Positions 25,735 through 34,333 of a stretch of 64,000 nucleotides of DNA are shown here, one piece after another. Numbering within the stretch: position 1 is the first letter of the stretch; every line of letters starts with the position of its first letter. Under the pieces are notes generated by a model. The model did no database searches. It had not been told where the DNA came from and worked only from the letters and a program-made list of their open reading frames with translations. The position numbers were made by a program, and so were the translations under genes. Source of the DNA: Alphaproteobacteria bacterium (lineage in GTDB: Bacteria > Pseudomonadota > Alphaproteobacteria > RF32 > CAG-239); assembly GCA_017470165.1 (NCBI GenBank), contig JAFUEX010000007.1, positions 1-64,000 on the forward strand, written 5' to 3'.

Positions 25735-26247
25735 TTATTTATCATTCTGACACCAAATTTCGAGCTCGGAGGCAATGTCATCTTGAAAATCACTGATTTC
25801 CTGTTCGTGCTCCAATTCCTCGTGCAAAATTTTGGCGGAAATCCGATGGGTTTCGTAGTCTTTGCCAAAGGTCATCTCACAAATTTTTTCGTACCGCGCG
25901 ATGGCGCAACGCTCGGAAATCAGATTTTGTTTGAGCAGCTCGGTGATTTGCGGGTTGGCCGGCTCCTCATAATGACAAAGTGCAACGGATTCCCACTTGG
26001 ACGGACTGAGAATCGGCACTCCGCCCAGCTCAATAATGCGGTCAGACAACATTTGAGCGTGTTTGAGCTCTTGGGCGGCGTGTTCCATAAACTCATCTAC
26101 GATGTTAGAGCGATGCGGCCCTAAAGCTACTTGAGCTCCGAGCCAATATTGATAATAAGCCAGCCATTCTTCAGCATAGGCAATATTTAGGATTTTCAGC
26201 AGTTCGTCGTGGTCAACCTTAGATATTTTGCGTGCCATTTCACCCAT
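25735..26247 (-). CDS. Ferritin-like diiron protein
   Basis: 170 residues, four-helix ferritin-like fold. The diiron pattern is visible: a first Glu in YAEEWLAYYQY, ExxH in AAQELKHAQ, and a last ExxH in HEELEHEQE. It resembles bacterioferritin/Dps-like proteins that store iron or remove peroxide. The start chosen is ATG 26247 (MGEMARKISK) with GGAG upstream, rather than 26277. It is divergent from the flavodiiron gene, which fits a shared response to oxygen or iron. Confidence 0.85.
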   Translation of the reverse strand: MGEMARKISKVDHDELLKILNIAYAEEWLAYYQYWLGAQVALGPHRSNIVDEFMEHAAQELKHAQMLSDRIIELGGVPILSPSKWESVALCHYEEPANPQITELLKQNLISERCAIARYEKICEMTFGKDYETHRISAKILHEELEHEQEISDFQDDIASELEIWCQNDK

Positions 26248-26292
26248 TGTGTTTCTCCAATATGAAAAATTGAACATAATTTAAGACTTAGG

Positions 26293-26322
26293 TTGAAGTA
26301 AGCACTAATCGATGAACTTCAA
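26293..26322. promoter_or_regulatory. Inverted repeat in the divergent control region
   Basis: TTGAAGT (26293-26299) and ACTTCAA (26316-26322), 16 bases apart, between the ferritin-like gene and fprA. Candidate operator. Confidence 0.35.
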
Positions 26323-26377
26323 GCGCGAAAAAAAATATCATAATTACATAAAAAACGCAAAAACGGTATTATTTATT

Positions 26378-26406
26378 TTGCAAAAACTTGTTGCCTTCCA
26401 TATTAA
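26378..26406 (+). promoter_or_regulatory. Promoter of the flavodiiron gene
   Basis: TTGCAA, 17 bases, TATTAA; an AAGGAAG ribosome site follows before ATG 26461. Confidence 0.6.
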
Positions 26407-26460
26407 TATAGTGTAAAAGTCGTCGCAGTATTAACCGCTTATTCAACAAAGGAAGAAATT

Positions 26461-27627
26461 ATGTTCGACATTCAGCTTGGCAAAGATATACATTATATCG
26501 GCGTTGATGACAAAACTCTCGACCTGTTTGAGGGGCAATATGTTATTCCCAACGGCATTTCTTATAATTCTTATGTTATTTCGGATGAAAAAATTGCCGT
26601 TATGGATACTGCCGACAAACGGGTTAGCAAGGAATGGTTTGCCAATTTGCGCAAGGTGCTGGGGGCACGATTGCCGGATTATTTGGTGATTTTGCATATG
26701 GAGCCTGACCATGCGGCCAATGTTGCCGAGTTTTTGAGAGCCTATCCGACGGCCAAAGTTGTGTCTAATACTAAGAGTTTTAACTTGTTGCAGCAATTTT
26801 TTAACGATATTGATCTGTCGGGACGCAGCATAGAGGTTAAAGACGGAGACGAGCTGGCTTTGGGCGAACATATTTTGCGTTTTGTGGCGGCCCCGATGGT
26901 GCACTGGCCAGAAGTGATGTTTGCCTATGACCAAAAGGCCAAGGTTTTGTTTTCTGCCGATGCCTTCGGAAAATTCGGAGCACTGGATTGCGATGAGGAT
27001 TGGGCCTGCGAGGCGCGGCGCTATTATTTCAACATAGTGGGCAAATACGGGGCACAAGTGCAAAATGTGCTGAAGAAGGCGGCCTTGATGGACATTCAAA
27101 AGATTTTTCCGTTACACGGGCCGATGCTGACCGAAAATTTGGACTATTACTTGGGTAAATATAATCTGTGGAGCGCGTATCAGCCGGAAGATAAAGGGGT
27201 TTTTATCGCTTATGTTTCGATTTACGGGCACACTGAATCCGCCGTGCTGCAACTGAAAAAAATGCTGACATCTGCGGGGATAAAAACGGTGGCTAGTGAT
27301 TTGGCGCGCGAGGACATGGCTGAGGCTTTGGAAGACGCTTTTCGCTATGACCGGTTGGTCTTGGCTTGTGTGACCCATGATGCAGGATTGATGCCGCAGA
27401 TGGAGAATTTTCTGTTGCAGCTGCGCGACCGCAACTATCAAAACCGCAAAGTGGCTCTGATTGAAAACGGGTCTTGGGCACCGATAGCGGCTAAGAAAAT
27501 GCGTGAGATTTTGGAACCTTGCAAAAACCTGACTTTTTTGGAAAACAAGCTCACTATCAAATCCGCGCTGAAACCGGCTGACTTGCCTCAATTGGAGGCT
27601 TTGGCCAAAGAGCTGGCGGTTGTCTAA
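26461..27627 (+). CDS. fprA: A-type flavoprotein (flavodiiron protein)
   Basis: 388 residues. N-terminal metallo-beta-lactamase-like diiron domain (1-250) with HMEPDH (79-84), His148, Asp167 and a PLHGP His near 226; C-terminal flavodoxin domain opening with YVSIYGHTESAV near 258. Flavodiiron proteins reduce O2 to water or NO to N2O in the cytoplasm of anaerobes and microaerobes. No rubredoxin is fused or adjacent, so the electron donor is unknown. It ends in the hairpin at 27642-27666. Confidence 0.94.
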   Translation: MFDIQLGKDIHYIGVDDKTLDLFEGQYVIPNGISYNSYVISDEKIAVMDTADKRVSKEWFANLRKVLGARLPDYLVILHMEPDHAANVAEFLRAYPTAKVVSNTKSFNLLQQFFNDIDLSGRSIEVKDGDELALGEHILRFVAAPMVHWPEVMFAYDQKAKVLFSADAFGKFGALDCDEDWACEARRYYFNIVGKYGAQVQNVLKKAALMDIQKIFPLHGPMLTENLDYYLGKYNLWSAYQPEDKGVFIAYVSIYGHTESAVLQLKKMLTSAGIKTVASDLAREDMAEALEDAFRYDRLVLACVTHDAGLMPQMENFLLQLRDRNYQNRKVALIENGSWAPIAAKKMREILEPCKNLTFLENKLTIKSALKPADLPQLEALAKELAVV

Positions 27628-27641
27628 AAACTTCTAAAAAT

Positions 27642-27666
27642 TTAGGGAGGCTCAAGGCCTCCTTAA
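27642..27666 (+). terminator. Terminator of the flavodiiron gene
   Basis: GGAGGC-TCAAG-GCCTCC, extended by TTA/TAA, then a T-rich stretch. Confidence 0.65.
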
Positions 27667-27714
27667 GTTGTTTCGATGCGAGGTTTGCGACGATTATATC
27701 GTCTGAAAATCGGT

Positions 27715-28389
27715 TTACAGCCGCGCGATGAAATCGTTTAATTCGACAAAATCGGCAAACTGCAACATTCCAAACGGGGCGGCTGATTTTTCCGATTTGT
27801 AGCGTTCGTCCATAAAACTGCCCTCGCCTAACAAGACCGCCTGCACGCCGGCGGCAAAAGCACAATCGGTGTCTTGGCGTGAATCGCCGATTTGCCATAC
27901 ATTTTGTCGGGTGATGGCATAATCGGCACCCTGCAATGCGGCAAACACCGGATCAGGAGATGGTTTACCACGGCGGGTGTCTCCGTCTCCCAACATTTTT
28001 ACAAACTCAACTTGCGGAAAACATTGTTCTTTTTCGGCCAATAATAGGGATTTTTCTTTGTTGGAAACCACATAGAGTGCTATATTTTTCTTTTGGCACA
28101 AGTGCAAAAATTCGGCAGCACCAGCCATAGGAGTTGCGGTTTGCATTGTTGTGTCGCGGTAATAAGCGGCGTATCGGGCAAATGCTTCATCGGCCTTGGC
28201 GCCGAAATAATTAGGAAAGTTGCCTTTCACTGATTTGGCGGTATCACGGTATTTTTGTTTAACTATTGCCCACGGCTCTTTATCATAAAGCCGCAACACA
28301 TAATCCATTGCATCGCCAACCGCTTGTCTCGTGTCAACCAGCGTGCCGTCCCAATCAAGCAAAACCGCCTTCGGTTTTTGATATAACAC
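27715..28389 (-). CDS. HAD-family hydrolase
   Basis: 224 residues from a GTG start at 28389 with AAGGAGA upstream; an ATG at 28440 would add 17 residues with no ribosome site. Motifs: nucleophile DWDGTLVDT (Asp12, Asp14), VVSNKE (motif II), the Lys in RRGKPSPDP and GDSRQDTDCAFAAG (motif IV). It resembles phosphoglycolate phosphatase/beta-phosphoglucomutase types; substrate unknown. Confidence 0.88.
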   Translation of the reverse strand: MLYQKPKAVLLDWDGTLVDTRQAVGDAMDYVLRLYDKEPWAIVKQKYRDTAKSVKGNFPNYFGAKADEAFARYAAYYRDTTMQTATPMAGAAEFLHLCQKKNIALYVVSNKEKSLLLAEKEQCFPQVEFVKMLGDGDTRRGKPSPDPVFAALQGADYAITRQNVWQIGDSRQDTDCAFAAGVQAVLLGEGSFMDERYKSEKSAAPFGMLQFADFVELNDFIARL

Positions 28390-28497
28390 TATTGTCTCCT
28401 TAATAAAAAATGGTTTTATGCTCGGAGTACAGATATACAAAAATAAAATTAAAAAATCAATACTATCGCCTTGAGCGAGAGGGAGGAGACAATCTCG

Positions 28498-29571
28498 CTA
28501 GAATATTTTTTGGGCTTGCGCCGTAAAATCCGAAATATCAAAATGATTTATTTTATGCTTAAATCGAGCGATTTTTGATTGGTAATTGCCGGCATTGATA
28601 ATATTGCTTCCATTGCGGATGGCTTCGGTCATCAATGTATTGATGCCGGCGTCGTAATGCGTCAAATCTTTGTATCTTGCGATATCAAACACAAAATCTT
28701 CATCATACAGCCAATAAATTTTTACATTAGGCAAGTCTTTGGTCTGTTCAATCAGATAGGCTACAGGGGCCATCATCTCGTCAAAATTATCCAGCTCCCA
28801 CGCCCAAAATAATGCACTGTAGGGCGGAATAAGCAGATAAAACATAGTGTCTTTATGCCTAAACAGCGGCATCAACTCATTATCAACTATTTTGCGATAA
28901 TCGGAATAAATGTATTTTTCGGGATTTCGGACTGATTTAAGTTTATCAAGTGAATCTTTGGCCTGTTCGTCCTGATGGTAATATTTTATCCAATTCGCAA
29001 AACCACCAAATCGGCGGATATGTTGCGGAGAATTTCGCCAATCAAGCGGAGCGTTCAAATCTTTGGCCATAAAGTGCTTCTTCTTACCGCAAACGCTTGC
29101 TATTCCGCGGTCGGTGAAGTAAATGCGAAATTTGGCAATCAGACTATCGGCATAAAGCTCGCTGTCAAATGTTTCTTTAGTATCGTGAAGTTGAGCAAAA
29201 TGATAGCTGTCCAATGACATAATAACTCCGCGCAGTTTTTTGTTGCGCAGGGCAAAATTCAATACCGAAAATTTTTCATAAAAACGCGCCGAAGAAAATG
29301 ATAAATTGACCCATTGGCCGCCTATTTTTTGCGATACTTCATCTGCTGAAGAATTTTCCAACATTGATGAGCCCAAAATTATTCCGTCGAAATCTTCGTA
29401 TTTAATCAATCCGTAATCTTGAATCCGCAAATTGTCATACATCAAATCTTTGTGCCACAGCGGTCGATGAAACAAGGCATAAGGATCGCTGATATAAATT
29501 ATGCCAAGCAACACCGAACTAAACAACATCGCGGCGGCTAAAAAGATTTTAATAAATAATTTGTAGAGCAT
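28498..29571 (-). CDS. Periplasmic SGNH-type acyltransferase partner (AlgJ/DltD-like)
   Basis: 357 residues from ATG 29571 (GAGGAC upstream). One N-terminal membrane anchor (about 4-24) and an extracytoplasmic domain. IILGSSMLENS carries the GDSL-like block I Ser and TH in YKDLTHYDAGIN fits the Asp/His block near the end. Together with the MBOAT protein encoded just upstream, it fits a two-component system that transfers acetyl (or similar) groups onto an exported polysaccharide, as in alginate acetylation. Overlap with the MBOAT gene is small, so the two are coupled. Confidence 0.75.
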   Translation of the reverse strand: MLYKLFIKIFLAAAMLFSSVLLGIIYISDPYALFHRPLWHKDLMYDNLRIQDYGLIKYEDFDGIILGSSMLENSSADEVSQKIGGQWVNLSFSSARFYEKFSVLNFALRNKKLRGVIMSLDSYHFAQLHDTKETFDSELYADSLIAKFRIYFTDRGIASVCGKKKHFMAKDLNAPLDWRNSPQHIRRFGGFANWIKYYHQDEQAKDSLDKLKSVRNPEKYIYSDYRKIVDNELMPLFRHKDTMFYLLIPPYSALFWAWELDNFDEMMAPVAYLIEQTKDLPNVKIYWLYDEDFVFDIARYKDLTHYDAGINTLMTEAIRNGSNIINAGNYQSKIARFKHKINHFDISDFTAQAQKIF

Positions 29572-29578
29572 ATCGTCC

Positions 29579-31026
29579 TCAAAAATTGAAATAAATAAAT
29601 TCACTATAGGGCACAATTGCCATTTTGGCCAACAGCAAAACAGCAACAATCGCCCCGAGAATGCCGTATATTATTGCTTGCCGCGGCGAGGTTAGGTTAA
29701 TGCGGCGCATAATTTCCATCGAGTTGGGCAGCAAAACACAGGCGGCAATAACCGCGGCCAATTTGAAAAGTATGACGGTGTGCACCTCGAATCCGGCCAA
29801 ATAATATGCAGCGGAAAATCTCGGCAAGCCAAACAATGAGGTAACATCAAACATTGCATACAGCACCTTGCCGGCATCGGCAAAGCTAGTGGCGCGGAAA
29901 AACACCCAAGCAATATTGACAAAGTTGAAAGTAATAAACCAAGCCAAGTATTTGTTCAGTTTAAGTTGAGTTTTGCGCCATATTCGCCAAATTATGTTGG
30001 CCATACCATGTGCCGCACCCCAAATCACAAACGTATAAGCTGCTCCGTGCCACAGCCCGCCGATGAGAAAAACCGCAAACACATTGGCAAATGCTCGCCT
30101 CTCGCCTTGCCGGTTACCGCCCAAGGGAATATAAATATAGTCACGCAAAAAACGCGACAAAGTTATATGCCAGCGCCGCCAAAAATCTTGAATATTGGTT
30201 GCTTTGTAGGGACTGTCAAAATTAACAGGTAATTTTATGTTAAACATCAGGCCTAACCCTATGGCCATATCACAATAACCGCTGAAATCGAAATATATTT
30301 GTATGCTGTAGGAAAGCGAGGTGAGCCATCCGCCGACAAGGGTAAGGTTATCAATCTTGTCAAATCCTATAGAGGCATATCGGGCAAAATAGTCGGCGAT
30401 GAAAATTTTTTTGCCTAAACCGACTAAAAACAAGCACACTCCTTGAAAAATATGACGGTAATTTTTTACAAAGTTGCGGATATTTGCAAATTGCGGCATC
30501 ATTTCATAATGCGCGACAATCGGTCCGGCAATCAACTGCGGAAAAAATGTGACAAACAAGGCATAAGTCAAAAAATCATATTCTTTGGTAATCCCCTTGT
30601 AACTGTCGGCTAAATAAGCAATCTGCTGAAATGTAAAAAAAGAAATTGCTAACGGCAGAGCAACATTCGGTCTTGGAAAGTCGGCTTTGCTTATAAAATT
30701 GATATTGTCGACGATGAAGTCGGCATACTTAAAATAAGCTAATGCCGCGATATTGACAATCACTCCACACGCAAAAAGTGTGCGACGATTAAACTTCCCG
30801 TTTTCGGGGAGGGGGGGGGTAAAACCGCACCCAAGGCAAAATTAAACGCCATAGACAACAAAATCAGCGGCAAATAGTATATATTCCACTGTGAATAAAA
30901 CAACAAAGAAGCGGCAACCAGCCAAACCTTTGCGCCGAGGATAATTCGCATCCGCAACAAATAATAATACCCGACTAAGGTAATCGGCAAAAACAGCAGA
31001 ATAAACGGAAATGAGTTAAACAGCAT
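29579..31026 (-). pseudogene. MBOAT O-acyltransferase (AlgI-like), frame interrupted at a poly-C tract
   Basis: The N-terminal part (31026 down to about 30820: MLFNSFPFILLFLPITLVGY) and the C-terminal part (from about 30800: ENGKFNRRTLFACGVIVNIA...) lie in different frames. On the coding strand the junction is nine C (30811-30819 as G on the plus strand), followed by TCCCC. One added C, or loss of two, would give one open frame of about 480 codons, the normal AlgI length. The MBOAT core is intact: ATNIQDFWRRWHITLSRFLRDYIYIPLGG and the LWHGAAYTFVIWGAAHG histidine. It acts with the SGNH partner (28498-29571). It may be phase-variable or a base-call error in the tract. Confidence 0.85.
30811..30819. 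repeat. Poly-C (coding strand) homopolymer tract in the MBOAT gene
   Basis: Nine consecutive G on the plus strand. Its length sets the reading frame of the acyltransferase: 9 is out of frame, 10 or 7 in frame. Confidence 0.85.
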
Positions 31027-31153
31027 TGTTATTCCAAATTTTTGATTATAGTTCGATAGTATGAGGGATTTTATAAGATAACTCTTGATTGGTAAAGGGC
31101 AAAATTGCTCGGTGGGTAAAAGTTTCTTGTCGGAAGGTGACTAACTTAAATAA

Positions 31154-31436
31154 AGAAAAAATGTTTGGGATTATCAAGAAAAACGTTGTCGTGAAGATTG
31201 TTTAGTCTGGAATAAGATAAACGATTGTGTACAAATGACGGCCGAACAAGTAAAAATATTCAAAGATTGTCGGCATAAGGGAGTCGGTTGTGTTGCTAAA
31301 AAAGTTTTTGATGAAATTTGTTTAAATAATAAATTGCCGCTGAATAAAAAAAACAGGAGAATGTTATGCAGAGTTTACATTGGATAAATGTTATAAACTC
31401 GGCGAAAATTGGATTTATCCGAAAACCTGTAAATAA
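31154..31436 (+). pseudogene. Decayed Cys-rich small protein gene
   Basis: A frame reading VWDYQEKRCREDCLVWNKIN continues with several cysteines (CVQ, FKDCRHKGVGC, EICLN) to a run of A at about 31345-31352, where a one-base change joins it to a second frame reading KTGECYAEFTLDKCYKLG and ending YPKTCK at 31436. Two stops lie in frame upstream of it and no signal peptide remains. I do not recognise the family; the Cys spacing suggests a disulfide-rich exported protein. Confidence 0.5.
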
Positions 31437-31439
31437 AAT

Positions 31440-31470
31440 ATAAGCTCGTCAGAAATGGCGAGCTTATTTT
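31440..31470 (+). terminator. Terminator after the Cys-rich remnant
   Basis: ATAAGCTCG / CGAGCTTAT stem with a 10-nt loop then TTT. Confidence 0.6.
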
Positions 31471-31471
31471 C

Positions 31472-31518
31472 AAATGTTAAACTTTTCTCGCAAATTGCAC
31501 AAAGTTTAACATTTTTTT
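31472..31518 (+). terminator. Second hairpin with T-run
   Basis: AAATGTTAAACTT / AAGTTTAACATTT followed by a run of T. Confidence 0.6.
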
Positions 31519-31551
31519 CATTTGTAGTATTTCAGCCTTCGCGTTCGGCAG

Positions 31552-31569
31552 CCCACCAATTCCGGTGGG
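31552..31569. repeat. Small hairpin like the core of the tRNA-associated palindromes
   Basis: CCCACC-AATTCC-GGTGGG; compare CCCACC-ATTTCC-GGTGGG at 5634-5677 and 5849-5892. It lies downstream of the transporter gene's stop. Confidence 0.45.
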
Positions 31570-31608
31570 AAACAACGTCAACCACACAATAACTGTCGGC
31601 CAACCGAA

Positions 31609-32271
31609 TTACAGACCGCACAAGATGGCAAACCCGCACAACAAAATGGTGAGGCCGGCCAACTCGTGAGCCCAATTTTCCAGCTTGTGAACTTGCAGCT
31701 TTTGCAATCCTAAAAGTCCGAGCGCGACCATCAACATCATTGCGGAAATCGTGGCAAATGAGAAAATGATGGTCGAACTTATGACTGCCTTTGTGCTCAA
31801 TACACTGGCGGCTGTCAAAATGGGCAATAATGCTTCGCACGGACCCAACACGAAAATAATAAATATCACCCAAACGCTGATATTTTTGCCGCGCGGCAAA
31901 TCGTGATGATGATGGACGTGCGGGGCTTTCAGTTTGTGTTGCAATTTGTGTCTTAGAGCCAGCAGCAAATAGGCTCCACCCAAAATTATCAACGCAAACG
32001 CCGCGATATTCGAACGGTTTTCCTCAACAAAAGTGAGCTGCTCGCGGCTCAAAAAATGCGCCAAATACACAAAAGCCAAGGCTATAAGCAAGGCACTGCC
32101 GATATGCCCGAGGCCGCAGATAAAAGTCCAAAGAAGTGTTTTTTTGAGACTGTAATTGCGTGCTCCGGCAATCGCGATAAACGGCAAATAATGGTCCGGT
32201 CCGGTGATGGTATGCACCACCGCGGTCAAAAAAGCCGTAAGCCATAATGAATAAATAGTTAACTCTGTCAT
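31609..32271 (-). CDS. NicO/UreH-like membrane transporter (probable nickel transporter)
   Basis: 220 residues with about six helices. The first helix has HTITGPDHYLPF (His20, Asp26, His27), a metal-site pattern of NicO/RcnA/UreH-type permeases, and a central loop is His-rich (HVHHHHD near 120). It lies 18 bases after larE, and nickel is required by the lar product, so nickel uptake is the likely role; export is also possible in this family. The ribosome site is weak, suggesting coupling to larE. Confidence 0.75.
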   Translation of the reverse strand: MTELTIYSLWLTAFLTAVVHTITGPDHYLPFIAIAGARNYSLKKTLLWTFICGLGHIGSALLIALAFVYLAHFLSREQLTFVEENRSNIAAFALIILGGAYLLLALRHKLQHKLKAPHVHHHHDLPRGKNISVWVIFIIFVLGPCEALLPILTAASVLSTKAVISSTIIFSFATISAMMLMVALGLLGLQKLQVHKLENWAHELAGLTILLCGFAILCGL

Positions 32272-32289
32272 AATATTACAATAATTTGA

Positions 32290-33117
32290 TTAAACTTTTT
32301 CAGCAGCACTCAAGGTCTCGTTCATGGAACCGGTGCGATAACCTTGTAAATCGAGCGCAGTATAGGCAAAACCGAGAGCGGCAAACTCTTGAATGATTTT
32401 TTGACGAATTTCAGCCACCATAAGACGAGCAAATTCTTCGGGCATAATTTCAATGCGAGCTATTTTCCCGTGAATACGCACCCGAACCTGACGAAATCCC
32501 AAATCTAACAGCAATTGTTCGGCTTTGTCGACCATTTGCAATTTTTCTTCCGAAATCAACTCGCCATAGACAAACCTTGAGGCCAGACAGGCAAACGATT
32601 GTTTATTCCATGTGGGAAGTCCCAATTCTTTTGAGACTTCACGAATATCGGATTTGTAAAATCCTGTATCCCGCAACGGGCTTTTGATACCCAGCTCGGC
32701 GATGGCACGCAAACCGGGACGATAGTCGCCGTTGTCATCCATATTTGAGCCTTCCGCAACATAGGCAATATTATTCTCCGCGGCAATTTTTTTGATTTTG
32801 CCAAATAATTCGCTTTTACATAAATAACAACGATTTTTGGGATTGTGCCGAAACCCCTCAATGTCCAGCTCTTCTGATTTTACTACCAAATGGCGAATAT
32901 TCTCGCGAGCGCAAAAGGCCTTGGCTTCATTGAGCTCGCGGGTGGGAAACGAACAAGACGAAGCGGTAACCGCCAGCGCTTTGTCGCCCAAAACATCGTG
33001 GGCAACTTTGAGCATAAAGGTTGAATCGACCCCGCCGGAAAAAGCAATGGCTACCGAGCCGAGCTTGGTAAAATAATCTTGCAAAGCGGTCATTTTGCGG
33101 TTAAGTTCATTGTTCAT
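32290..33117 (-). CDS. larE: Nickel-pincer cofactor sulfur transferase LarE
   Basis: 275 residues. An ATP-dependent PP-loop enzyme (SGGVDS, residues 27-32) that puts sulfur on the pyridinium biscarboxylate from LarB. It has three cysteines: Cys97 and Cys100 in NRCYLC and Cys177 in SFACLAS. In Lactiplantibacillus a single Cys is sacrificed; homologs with three Cys are thought to carry a 4Fe-4S cluster, and this one looks like the latter. The start is ATG 33117 with AGGAGA upstream; 13 extra in-frame residues upstream lie in larC. It overlaps the larC stop by 11 bases. Confidence 0.93.
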   Translation of the reverse strand: MNNELNRKMTALQDYFTKLGSVAIAFSGGVDSTFMLKVAHDVLGDKALAVTASSCSFPTRELNEAKAFCARENIRHLVVKSEELDIEGFRHNPKNRCYLCKSELFGKIKKIAAENNIAYVAEGSNMDDNGDYRPGLRAIAELGIKSPLRDTGFYKSDIREVSKELGLPTWNKQSFACLASRFVYGELISEEKLQMVDKAEQLLLDLGFRQVRVRIHGKIARIEIMPEEFARLMVAEIRQKIIQEFAALGFAYTALDLQGYRTGSMNETLSAAEKV

Positions 33118-34333
33118 TATAGTCTCCTGTTTCGGCTTGATGTTGGGCGGCGGCAAAAAGCGTGCGGAAATTCTCGCCCGTGCGAAGAGCCAATTCTTTC
33201 ACGCTTTCATATTCGGGCTGACAACGGACGATGTCATGATAGGTGGAAATTTTTACCTTTACTTGTCCTTGCGGCAGATTAACCGTTACAATTTTGCGGT
33301 CCATACAGCTGCGTTCCACCGGATATTTACGCAACCCGATGGTGGAAGTATGGCGAAATACAGCCTCTTCAATTCGGCTCAGCTCGGCGCCGGTAGTAAT
33401 TATCCTCAGCATATAGGCCGGACGGCACTTTTTCATATAACAGGGTTCAAAATGCACATCCAAAGCCCCGGCTGCAAACAAACGCTCCATGGCCCAGCCT
33501 AACTCCTCGGGAGTGGAATCGTCAATATTGCTCTCCACAACATACATCTTATCGGCATCGGGCACATCTTCAACGAGCATTATACGCAAAAAATTGGCTC
33601 GGCCAAAGTCGCGTTTGCCCAAACCGATACCGGTTTTGAGCACCTTATAATGCTCGGGCAGCGAACTCTGCGGGCTAAGCGCTGCCAAAAGGGCAATGCC
33701 GGTCGGGGTTACCATCTCGCCATTCACTGCGGAGGGGCGCAAAATAATGCCGTGCGCTTGGGCTATATTCAACACTGCCGGCACGGGAATCGGCAATTGT
33801 CCATGCTGGCACATAACAGTCCCTTGGCCTTCGGTCAGACCGGTAAGGATGAATTTTTCCACCCCAAAATCATCCAGCAAAACAGCGGCAGCCACAATAT
33901 CCACAATGGAATCGATGGCGCCCACCTCGTGAAAATGAACCTGCGATGCCTCAACTCCATGCGCTTTGGCTTCGGCGGCAGCAATAATGGAAAAAATGTT
34001 TTTGGCCAAAGTTTTGGCCGCAGGAGACATTGCGGCGGCATCAATAATCGCCACAACATCGGCTAAATGACGGTGGTGATGATGGTGCGGATGATGATGG
34101 TGAGCGGTGTTATATTCCTCTTCGTGCGCCGGATGCTCGTGATGATGTACGGAAAAGTCAGTTCCGGCAATACTATACGAATTTTTTTGTGTAATATGGT
34201 AGTGAAACTCCTCCGGCAAAGATGCCAATGCTGCGGCCAACTTGGTCTGATTTCCGCCCATATCCAGCAAGGCCGCTACCGTCATATCACCGGAAATGCC
34301 ACTGTTTCCATCAAAAAAAAGATATTTAGTCAT
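33107..34333 (-). CDS. larC: Nickel insertion protein LarC
   Basis: 408 residues in a single frame. LarC inserts nickel into the pincer cofactor, using CTP. N-terminal LFFDGNSGISGDM and, in the first domain, a very His-rich loop (HHHHPHHHHH near 78-88) are typical of LarC; QVHFHEVGAIDSIVDIV and VNGEMVTPTGIALLAAL are further conserved blocks. In L. plantarum larC is split and joined by frameshifting; no such split is seen here. Start overlaps the larB stop by one base (TAATG). Confidence 0.95.
   Translation of the reverse strand: MTKYLFFDGNSGISGDMTVAALLDMGGNQTKLAAALASLPEEFHYHITQKNSYSIAGTDFSVHHHEHPAHEEEYNTAHHHHPHHHHHRHLADVVAIIDAAAMSPAAKTLAKNIFSIIAAAEAKAHGVEASQVHFHEVGAIDSIVDIVAAAVLLDDFGVEKFILTGLTEGQGTVMCQHGQLPIPVPAVLNIAQAHGIILRPSAVNGEMVTPTGIALLAALSPQSSLPEHYKVLKTGIGLGKRDFGRANFLRIMLVEDVPDADKMYVVESNIDDSTPEELGWAMERLFAAGALDVHFEPCYMKKCRPAYMLRIITTGAELSRIEEAVFRHTSTIGLRKYPVERSCMDRKIVTVNLPQGQVKVKISTYHDIVRCQPEYESVKELALRTGENFRTLFAAAQHQAETGDYNEQ

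Noticed and set aside
33107-34333. Programmed frameshift in larC
   Set aside because: The gene is one continuous frame, unlike the split larC1/larC2 of Lactiplantibacillus.
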